Assembly: GCA_958295645.1 (NCBI GenBank)
Contig: OY282361.1
Location: forward strand, 1,013,501 to 1,077,500
Direction: 5' to 3'
From: Longimicrobiales bacterium
GTDB lineage: Bacteria; Gemmatimonadota; Gemmatimonadetes; Longimicrobiales; Gaopeijiaceae
DNA length: 64,000 bases
A program made the translations under genes and the position numbers. Shown here one piece after another: positions 57,635 to 64,000 of this stretch. The notes beneath the pieces are model-generated. The model saw only the letters and a list, made by a program, of their open reading frames with translations. It was not told the DNA's origin and searched no databases. The first letter of the stretch is position 1. Every line of letters starts with the position of its first letter.

Positions 57635-58883
57635 GCCGGATCGCCTCGACCGGCTGCAGCCGCGCCGCCTGCCTGGCGGGGTAGATCGTGGCCGCAAACG
57701 AGATGAGCAGGCTCGTGCCCGCTATCCAGGCGAGGTCGAAGGGCGAGACCGACACCGGCAGCCGGTCCACCAAGTACACGTCCGGCGGGATGGGGATCAA
57801 GCCGTAGCGCTCGATCAACTCGGAGATGCCGATCCCGAGGACGATCCCCGCGAGCGTGCCGATGGCGCCGATCCAAAGACCCTGAAGCAGAAAGACCAGC
57901 AGCGTGTCCCTGCGCGTGAGCCCCATCGCCTTCAGAATGCCGATCTCCCGCGTCCGGTCCACGACCACCATGACGAGCGTGCTCACGATGTTGAAGGCGG
58001 CCACGAGCACGATGAGCGACAGGACGACTCCCATGCCGAGCTTCTCCAGCTTGAGCGCGCTGAACAGCTGCCGGTTGGTCCGCGTCCAAGGGTCCACCAC
58101 GTAGGGCCAGCCGCCGACGGCCCGGCGAACCGAGTCCGCCACCTCCTCCGCGCTCCATGGATCCTCCGCCCGGACCCCCACGAAGGAGGCCGTGTTCTCC
58201 TCCATCCGCAACAGGTCCTGCACGTCGGACATCGCGGCGTATCCGTTCCTCAGGTCGTAGTCGTAGATGCCCGTGGTGAAGACGCCCGAAATCCGCCACT
58301 CGACCATGCGGGTCGCGAAGTCCCCGTTGGGACTCACGTCGAAGCTCTCCAGCGCCACCACGAGCACCGTGTCGCCCTCGAACAGGTTCATGCGTCCGGC
58401 CACGCCGCTCCCCAGGACCACCGGCGGGAGGCCGCCCGGAGCGCGTTCGAGCGACAGGCCCCCGGAGCGCAGGCTGTCGTGTATCGCGTTGAGCGGGGGG
58501 GCCTCCGCGCCGAGGTCCACGCCGTACAGGTCCAGCACCTCGGAATAGCTGGAGCGGGAGAGGCCGACCCGGGTGAGCACCAAGGGCGAGGCCGTCACGA
58601 CGCCCTCGACCTCGCGCGCCTGCCGCACCACCTTCCGCCAGTCGTGAAGCCGCAGCGCCTGCCCGGACTCCAAGACCATCACGTGCGGGTTCGACCCGAG
58701 AATCTTCTCGCGCAGCTCGTTCGTCATCCCCGTCATCACGCCGATGACCACGATCAGCGCGGTCACGCCGACGACGATCCCGCCCAGCGCGATCCACGTG
58801 ATGAACGAGAGCAGCCTTCCCCCCTTGCGGGAGGCCAAGTAGCGGCGCGCCAGGAACCAGGCGAGCCGTTTCCGGGAGGTCAT
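57627..58883 (-). CDS. LolC/LolE-type lipoprotein-release permease
   Basis: 418 residues with the LolCE layout: one N-terminal TM (about 25-50, FITWIALGGIVVGVTALIVV), a large periplasmic domain (about 50-275) with a MacB-like core, and three C-terminal TMs. STLVMVVVDRTREIGILKAMG marks the ATPase-contact region. As only one permease gene lies beside lolD, it may act as a homodimer (LolF-like). Start: ATG 58883, 61 nt after lysS. Confidence 0.9.
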   Translation of the reverse strand: MTSRKRLAWFLARRYLASRKGGRLLSFITWIALGGIVVGVTALIVVIGVMTGMTNELREKILGSNPHVMVLESGQALRLHDWRKVVRQAREVEGVVTASPLVLTRVGLSRSSYSEVLDLYGVDLGAEAPPLNAIHDSLRSGGLSLERAPGGLPPVVLGSGVAGRMNLFEGDTVLVVALESFDVSPNGDFATRMVEWRISGVFTTGIYDYDLRNGYAAMSDVQDLLRMEENTASFVGVRAEDPWSAEEVADSVRRAVGGWPYVVDPWTRTNRQLFSALKLEKLGMGVVLSLIVLVAAFNIVSTLVMVVVDRTREIGILKAMGLTRRDTLLVFLLQGLWIGAIGTLAGIVLGIGISELIERYGLIPIPPDVYLVDRLPVSVSPFDLAWIAGTSLLISFAATIYPARQAARLQPVEAIRHE

Positions 58884-58924
58884 TCGCGCCTTCGCCGCCC
58901 GCAGGTCGTTGCGAGCCGTCGCAC

Positions 58925-58951
58925 CAAGGTCATTCGCCGCAAGGTCATTCG
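58925..58951. repeat. 12-bp direct repeat spanning the lysS stop
   Basis: CAAGGTCATTCG occurs at 58925-58936 and 58940-58951, 15 bp apart. The second copy contains the lysS stop codon, so the stop context is duplicated just downstream of the gene. Confidence 0.7.
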
Positions 58952-60513
58952 GCTTCCTTGAGGACCGGAAACAAGATGACGTCGCGTATGGAGGCCTGCC
59001 CGGCCAGCAGCATCACCAGCCGGTCGATTCCGATGCCGACGCCGCCGGTGGGCGGCAGGCCGCACTCGAGCGCCTGGACGTAGTCCTCGTCCACCGGATG
59101 GGCCTCTCCGTCGCCGGCCGACCGCAACGCGGCCTGGGCGCGGAAGGCCTCCGCCTGGACGGCGGGATCGTTCTGCTCGCTGAAGGCGTTCGCGAGCTCC
59201 TGGCCGCCCACGACCAACTCGAACCGCTCGGCCAGCTCGGGCGCTCCCCGCTTGGGCTTCGCCAGCGGACTCATTTCCCTCGGGTGATCGACGACGAAGG
59301 CCGGCTGCAGGAGCTTCGGCTGCACGAGCGCGCCGAACAGCTTGTCGAACAGCTTGCCCCGCCCGACGCGATCCACGTCTTCCAGCCCCAAGGCCCGGGC
59401 GCGTTCGCGGAGGTCCCCGGCGGCGGCCTCCAGCGGACTCATGCCGAGGGCCTCGCCCAGCGCTTCGACGAAGGGCACACGCGCGAAGGGCGGCTCCAAG
59501 CTGATCTCGCCGCCCGGGCCGGACAGGCGCGTCGAGCCGGCGACCGACTCGGCCAGCCGCGCCAAGAGCGACTCGACGAGCGCCATCATGTCTTCGTAGT
59601 CGGCGAACGCCTGGTAGAACTCCAGCATCGTGAATTCCGGGTTGTGAAACCGGTCGATGCCCTCGTTGCGGAAATCCTTCGACATCTCGTAGACCCGGTC
59701 CAGGCCTCCCACGACGAGCCTCTTGAGGTAGAGCTCGTCGGCGATCCTCAAGTACAGCGTACGGCCCAGCGCCCGGTGCTCGGTCACGAACGGCTCGGCC
59801 GCCGCGCCTCCGTAAATGGGCTGGAGCACCGGCGTCTCGACTTCCACGTAGCCCCGGTCGTCCAAGAACTTGCGTATCTCGGAGACGATCCGAGCCCGCG
59901 TGCGGAACACTTCGCGCACCCCCGGATTGACCGCCAGGTCCGCGTAGCGGCGGCGGTAGCGCGCTTCCCGGTCCAGGAGCCCCGAGTGCGCGGAGCGCTC
60001 GCCCGTCTCCTTGTCCACCTCCGTCTTGCCCAAGGGGAGCGGGCGCAGGCACTTGGCGAGCAGGCGCAGGCTTCGCGCCCGAATCGTGACTTGCCCCGCG
60101 CGCGTCCGGAACATCGGTCCCGCCACTTCGATCCAGTCGCCGAGATCGAGGAGCGACAGAGCCTCCCAGGCGCGGGCGCCCAGCACGTTCCGCTTGAGGT
60201 GCGTCTGGATGCGCCCCGTGTGGTCCTCCAAGTCCGCAAAGGCGCTGCCCCCGTGCGACCGAAGCGCCACCATGCGGCCCGCCCACGTCCCGTCCTGCCC
60301 ATCCTCGTCCAGCCTGCCGGCCGCCTCCGCCTCCTCGAAGCGCGCGATCGAAGGGGCGGCCCGCTGGTCGGCGGCCGACGAATACGCGTACGGCTCGACG
60401 CCCAGGCGCCTTAGGGCCTCCAGCTTGTCCTGCCGCGCCCGCATGACCCGCGAGAGGGCCTCCGCGCCGTCCTTTGCCGGTCCGTCCTCTCTTGCCGGCC
60501 CGCCCTGCTTCAC
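58945..60513 (-). CDS. lysS: Lysyl-tRNA synthetase, class II
   Basis: 522 residues. OB-fold anticodon-binding domain (about 75-185), then the class II catalytic core: motif 1 with VEVETPVLQP, motif 2 SKDFRNEGIDRFHNPEFTMLE, and motif 3 GVGIGIDRLVMLL. The lysine-binding segment GGQELANAFSEQNDP is present. GTG 60513 overlaps the prfB stop by 4 nt. prfB-lysS is a common pair in bacteria. Confidence 0.96.
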   Translation of the reverse strand: MKQGGPAREDGPAKDGAEALSRVMRARQDKLEALRRLGVEPYAYSSAADQRAAPSIARFEEAEAAGRLDEDGQDGTWAGRMVALRSHGGSAFADLEDHTGRIQTHLKRNVLGARAWEALSLLDLGDWIEVAGPMFRTRAGQVTIRARSLRLLAKCLRPLPLGKTEVDKETGERSAHSGLLDREARYRRRYADLAVNPGVREVFRTRARIVSEIRKFLDDRGYVEVETPVLQPIYGGAAAEPFVTEHRALGRTLYLRIADELYLKRLVVGGLDRVYEMSKDFRNEGIDRFHNPEFTMLEFYQAFADYEDMMALVESLLARLAESVAGSTRLSGPGGEISLEPPFARVPFVEALGEALGMSPLEAAAGDLRERARALGLEDVDRVGRGKLFDKLFGALVQPKLLQPAFVVDHPREMSPLAKPKRGAPELAERFELVVGGQELANAFSEQNDPAVQAEAFRAQAALRSAGDGEAHPVDEDYVQALECGLPPTGGVGIGIDRLVMLLAGQASIRDVILFPVLKEAE

Positions 60514-61626
60514 CGGTCGTCCTCGGCGCCGAACTTCTTGAGGAACGCCTCGATGAACGGGTCCAGCCGTCCGTCCAGCACGGCGGCCACGTCGCCGGCC
60601 TTCAGCGCAGTGCGGTGATCGGCGACCATCGTGTAGGGCGCCTGGACGTAGGAACGGATCTGGTTGCCCCAGGCGATCTCGGTCTTGGAAGCGTCCATGG
60701 CCTGCTTCTCCCGGTCTCGCTCTTCCTTGGCTCTATCGTACAGGGCCGCCTTCAGCATCTTCATGGCCGTCGAGCGGTTCTTGTGCTGCGACCGCTCCTG
60801 TTGGCAGGACACCACGATTCCGGTCGGCTCGTGCGTGATGCGGACGGCCGAATCCGTCTTGTTGACGTGCTGCCCGCCCGCCCCCGACGCCCGAAAGGTG
60901 TCGACGCGAAGGTCCCCCTCGTCGATCTCGACTTCGATCTCGTCGTCCACCACCGGGTAGACGAAGACGGAGGCGAACGACGTGTGGCGCCGCGACTGCG
61001 AGTCGAACGGCGATATCCGCACCAGCCGGTGGACGCCCTTCTCGGCCCGGAGATAGCCGTAGGCGTGGTCGCCCGCGACCTCGAGCGCGACGCTCTTGAT
61101 GCCGCCGTCCTCGCCGGCCTGCAGGTCCAGCACGCCGACTGCGTAGCCGCGCCGTTCGGCCCAGCGCGAGTACATGCGGAACAGCATCCGCGCCCAGTCC
61201 TGGGACTCGAGCCCCCCGGCGCCCGGATGGATGACCAGCATCGCCTCCCGGTGGTCGTCTTCCCCCGAGAGCATGGTCTTGAGTTCCAGGCGAACCAGAT
61301 CGGACTCCAGCCTCTCGACACCCTCCCGCCACTCCTCCCTGACCTCCGGGTCGTCGTCGTCGTCGAGCAACTCGCCCAACTCCCGCAGTTCGGCGGCCTG
61401 CGCGGAGAGAGCCTCCCACGGCTCCACCCAGGCCTTGAGGCGATTGGCCTCGCCGATTACGGCCCTGGCCCGCTCCTGGTTGTCCCAGAAGCCGGGCTTG
61501 GCCATCTCCTCGTCCAAGGCGGCGATCCGCCTGCGCCGGCCGACGACGTCAAAGATACCCCCGGAGTTCCTCGACGCGGCAGGTCGCGGCGCCGAGAAGC
61601 TGGCTCGGTTCCTGGGGACTGGCCAT
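60510..61626 (-). CDS. prfB: Peptide chain release factor 2 with programmed +1 frameshift
   Basis: Reads UGA and UAA stops. It is made from two frames: ATG 61626 to the in-frame TGA at 61551-61549 (25 residues, ending EELRGYL), then +1 to 61550-60510. The joined product is about 371 residues. The slip site is GGGGG-TAT-CTT-TGA-C, the classic RF2 autoregulatory element. Later motifs: codon-recognition SPF (RISPFDSQSRRHT), catalytic GGQ (GAGGQHVNKTDSAVRI) and HPGAGG. An AGGA box lies about 9 nt before the ATG. It overlaps lysS by 4 nt. Confidence 0.95.
61548..61562 (-). promoter_or_regulatory. RF2 programmed +1 frameshift element
   Basis: Minus strand: an SD-like GGGGG run (61562-61558), then TAT CTT TGA C. 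CTT is the slippery codon and TGA the in-frame stop. When RF2 is scarce, pausing at TGA with the upstream SD-like sequence favours the +1 shift, restoring RF2. The spacing equals that in E. coli prfB. Confidence 0.93.
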
Positions 61627-61716
61627 CGGAGTTTTCCTGTGACGGAGGGAAGGCGGGAACGGCAGGCGGCCCCAAACATAAGAGGAGCCCATGCGGCGAA
61701 CGGCTGAAACGAGCCG

Positions 61717-62733
61717 TCAGCGCGTTTGCGCGAAGAGGACGAGATGAAGGCCGTCGTCCCCGGGGAGGGCCGCCAGCCGGGCGGAGACGAAGCCGTCGAG
61801 GGCGCTGGCGACATGGTTGACGATCACCATCCAGAGCGCCCGCCTAGCTTGGCTGAACAGGCGGTCGCTTCGGCCGATGAGCCGCGAGAAGCGTTCCCGT
61901 TCGCTCCCGGCGCCCCAGTCCCAGAGGTACGGGGGAGCGTATCCGCGTTCTCGGTAGTACTCCAGGGCGCGCGTGAAGCCGGGCGAGTCGCCGGGAGCGC
62001 CGGCGTCCACGTTGTAGAGCGCGGCCGCGAGCCCCCAGACCGAACCGTTGTAGGTGGCCAGGTCCGTCTCGGGCTGAATCCCGGGCCGAGACGGATCGGC
62101 GTCCCAGGCGCCCGACGCGCCCCAGTTCGACAGCGCTTCGTAGTACGAGAAGTCGCCGTCCCGCCGAGGACCCTGGTTCAGGTCCCGCCGGGCCGCGTCC
62201 CAGGCCAAGTCGCGGTACCTGCGCCTCGCCTCTCCGGCGTCGCTTCGCCGCGCCGCGTACAGGAACGCGGACAGCGCCTCGACGCCGGCGTAGAGCAGCC
62301 AGCGCCGCGAACCCAACCGGTACTGCGCGAGCCCCGGCACCGCCAGCGACGACAGGAAGGCCTCGCCCTCGCCGATGCGGGCGGCCTGCGTCCGGCGGAG
62401 TCCCGGGAGGCCGCTCATGCCCGCGACTCTGGCCGGCCCTGGAAGAACAAGCCCGGAGCCGGCGGATCCGGCGAACCCCCAGGAGGACCGGAAGGCCGAG
62501 ATCGGCTGCGTCGTGGGCGCAACCGTCCCCGGCGAAATCTCCGTCTGCCAGGGCGGCGCGCAAGCGGCCCGGCCCGGCGTGCAGGCCTCGCCCGCCGATT
62601 CCCCTCGTTGCGGCGCTGGGGCCGCCGTCGCGCCGGGCGCGGAGACCAGAGAGGCCGTGAGCGCCGCACCAGCGACGACGAAGCGGCCGGGGCCCAGCGG
62701 AGGCCGGGCGCGCGGACGCCTAGAAGGCCACAC
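61717..62733 (-). CDS. Exported protein of unknown function
   Basis: Up to 338 residues; the start is uncertain. A hydrophobic N-terminal stretch (about 19-38, VVAGAALTASLVSAPGATAA) suggests export. A central SLAVPGLAQYRLGSRRWLLYAGVEALSAFLY segment is typical of DUF5683-like envelope proteins, where a small amphipathic protein follows a signal sequence. Later aromatic-rich beta or alpha segments and a final hydrophobic helix (ALWMVIVNHVASALDGFV) follow. It overlaps the PorV/PorQ-like gene. Function unknown. Confidence 0.6.
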   Translation of the reverse strand: MWPSRRPRARPPLGPGRFVVAGAALTASLVSAPGATAAPAPQRGESAGEACTPGRAACAPPWQTEISPGTVAPTTQPISAFRSSWGFAGSAGSGLVLPGPARVAGMSGLPGLRRTQAARIGEGEAFLSSLAVPGLAQYRLGSRRWLLYAGVEALSAFLYAARRSDAGEARRRYRDLAWDAARRDLNQGPRRDGDFSYYEALSNWGASGAWDADPSRPGIQPETDLATYNGSVWGLAAALYNVDAGAPGDSPGFTRALEYYRERGYAPPYLWDWGAGSERERFSRLIGRSDRLFSQARRALWMVIVNHVASALDGFVSARLAALPGDDGLHLVLFAQTR

Positions 62734-63703
62734 CGAAGCTGACGTGGACGGGCTCTCTCTCGCCCGTCACCGGCGAACGCGTCAGGGACTTGGCGAGGTG
62801 CAGGTCGAAGCGGTCCAGGCGGAATCCGACGCCCACGGACGCCCCGTTGGTGTGGTCGAGTTCGCCGCCGACGTAGCCGGCGCTCACGACGAAGAGGTCC
62901 GCGGCCGAGAAGTCCAGGCCCAAGTAGTACGTAGGCGATCCCAAGTCGCGAGCCCGGTCCTCGGTCTCGAGCGCCAGCCACAGCTCCGTGGGGGCGTCGC
63001 CGGAGAACCAATGCAACACCTCGTAGGCGGCCGCCAGCCGCAACCGCATCGGGAGCGGATCCGCCTGCTCTTCGTTTCGGATCCGAAAATCGGTGCCCGC
63101 GTGCGCGAGCATGGCGCCGAACCGCAGCGGGACGCCGGCGAACGGCACGGCCTGCATGCCCGCGTCCAGCGCGTACGCGGAACTCGTGGTCTCCAAGTCC
63201 GGGCACCGGCCCCGGCAGGCGCCCCTGAACTGGACCAGCTTCATGTTGATGCCGGCGTGCACCCGGCCCGCAAACGAGGCCGCGAAGCTGGCGATGGCCA
63301 AGTGATTGCGCACCGACAGGGAGCCGAGGACGTTGCCGAACTCGTCCCGCAGATCCTGTTCGCCCACGTCGAGAAGGAAATACGAGGCGCCGAAGGTCCC
63401 GACGCCCTTCCACGGCAGAAGCACGCTGATCGCGGTGGACTCGCCGACGAGCTGGTCGCCGCGGTACACCATGACCCGCCTGCGACTTTGCTCGGCCAGC
63501 GCGGCGGGGTTCCAGAAGGCGCCCTCCTCGGTCGGCAGCGCGGTCATGGCCCGTCCCAGCCCCACCCCCCGGGCGCCGACGGGCAGCAGCAGAAAGAGCG
63601 CGCCCTCCTGCGCCTCCGCCCTGCCGCCGTCCTGCGCAAGCGTCGGAGACGGCGCCGCGGCCGCCACCAACGCGAGCGCCAGCGCCGCCTTGCTCCGCCG
63701 CAT
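62720..63703 (-). CDS. PorV/PorQ-like outer membrane beta-barrel protein
   Basis: 327 residues from ATG 63703 with a signal peptide (1-24, ending TLAQ). The start of the mature protein, LLLPVGARGVGLGRAMTAL and FWNPAALAE, matches UPF0164/PorV-PorQ family barrels (FadL-like fold). Alternating beta strands follow, ending in phenylalanine (SFGVAF). Relatives serve in type IX secretion or transport in Bacteroidetes; no other secretion genes are in the window, so the role is open. Confidence 0.75.
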   Translation of the reverse strand: MRRSKAALALALVAAAAPSPTLAQDGGRAEAQEGALFLLLPVGARGVGLGRAMTALPTEEGAFWNPAALAEQSRRRVMVYRGDQLVGESTAISVLLPWKGVGTFGASYFLLDVGEQDLRDEFGNVLGSLSVRNHLAIASFAASFAGRVHAGINMKLVQFRGACRGRCPDLETTSSAYALDAGMQAVPFAGVPLRFGAMLAHAGTDFRIRNEEQADPLPMRLRLAAAYEVLHWFSGDAPTELWLALETEDRARDLGSPTYYLGLDFSAADLFVVSAGYVGGELDHTNGASVGVGFRLDRFDLHLAKSLTRSPVTGEREPVHVSFGVAF

Positions 63704-63713
63704 GGCGCCGAAG

Positions 63714-64000
63714 TCAGCGCACGCTACGCGGCGCCGCATGACCGAACTCCATGAGTCCCTCCTTCTTTCGTCGCCAACCCGGCCAGACCTTCACCCAGAG
63801 ATCAAGATAGACGCGCCGCCCCAGGAACTGCTCGATCTTGCGACGGGCCCGCACGCCCAGCCGTTTGATCGCGGCGCCGTCCTTGCCCACCAGAATGCCT
63901 TTTTGGGACGCGCGCTCCGCGTTCAGCGAGACGGCGACGTAGGCGGGATCTTGATCGCCGCGGAATTCCTCGACGCGCGCCGCCACCGCGTAGGGCACCT
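63714..64000 (-). CDS. era: GTPase Era, C-terminal part (truncated by window)
   Basis: Only the last 95 residues are present; the gene continues past the right edge. They form the KH domain: YVAVSLNAERASQKGILVGK with GAAIKRLGVRARRKIEQFLG and VYLDLWVKVWPGWR. The GILVGKDG loop and LWVKVWP... segment are characteristic of Era, which binds the 16S rRNA 3' end in 30S assembly. It stops 10 nt before the PorV/PorQ-like ATG. Confidence 0.93.
   Translation of the reverse strand, partial: VPYAVAARVEEFRGDQDPAYVAVSLNAERASQKGILVGKDGAAIKRLGVRARRKIEQFLGRRVYLDLWVKVWPGWRRKKEGLMEFGHAAPRSVR

Noticed and set aside
61700..61717. ACGGCT/AGCCGT hairpin at the end of the 61.7-62.7 kb gene considered as a terminator
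   Set aside because: The stem is only 6 bp, includes part of the stop region and has no U tract.

Overview
This is about 64 kb of high-GC bacterial chromosome with dense, overlapping gene packing. Many genes start at GTG or TTG inside the previous gene's stop codon. The organism is a diderm: the window carries lipid A synthesis (lpxD, an lpxC-fabZ fusion, lpxA, lpxB, lpxK), lptB, bamA, skp and lolC/E-lolD. The mix of lipid A genes with BshC (bacillithiol), McsA-McsB-ClpC, a PorV/PorQ-like protein and many Ig-like, CARDB and LRR lipoproteins fits Gemmatimonadota, perhaps a marine or sponge-associated lineage. That placement is inference from gene content; no rRNA gene is present.

Layout. (1) 1-8.4 kb, plus strand: the end of lptB, rpoN, a surface-glycan or glycolipid group (GT2, WecB epimerase, GT4, a polyprenol-phosphate mannosyltransferase-like GT2), proline dehydrogenase and a beta-lactamase-fold serine hydrolase. 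(2) 8.6-25.6 kb, the accessory block. A minus-strand run of four exported proteins comes first: two paralogous two-TM Ig-like proteins, a lipoprotein with nine 119-residue CARDB units, and an LRR protein with a metzincin-like zinc site. It is followed by a TPR membrane protein, gamma-glutamyltransferase, an Ig-like lipoprotein with an HExxH peptidase site and an LVIVD-repeat protein. (3) 25.7-35.5 kb: tRNA-Arg(CCT), a DUF368 polyprenyl-phosphate transporter, surE, a MerR-type regulator, a PlsY-GpsA fusion, der, a DUF512 protein, two TPR proteins and tRNA-Gly(CCC). (4) 35.7-42.8 kb: uvrC, murJ, a small coiled-coil membrane protein, a truncated beta-propeller fragment, bshC, a methyltransferase and rlmH. 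(5) 42.8-58.9 kb: a near-continuous envelope and proteostasis run transcribed leftward: lolC/E, lolD, mcsA, mcsB, clpC, bamA, skp, lpxD, lpxC-fabZ, lpxA, a Gfo/Idh oxidoreductase, a 44-residue membrane peptide, lpxB, lpxK, rlmH. (6) 58.9-64 kb: lysS, prfB with a programmed +1 frameshift, two envelope proteins and the end of era.

The most unusual material is the 8.6-18.2 kb surface cluster. It combines tandem gene duplication, a decayed lipoprotein leader, near-identical 357-bp repeats and an LRR-metalloprotease fusion, and looks like a rapidly changing adhesion or processing module. Other notable points are the in-frame PlsY-GpsA fusion with a 63-bp tandem duplication at its joint, the bshC-methyltransferase pair, the Mcs-Clp system placed between Lol and Bam genes, and a small ORF between lpxB and the Gfo/Idh gene. 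Coordinates were worked out by eye; small start-codon uncertainties are stated per gene.
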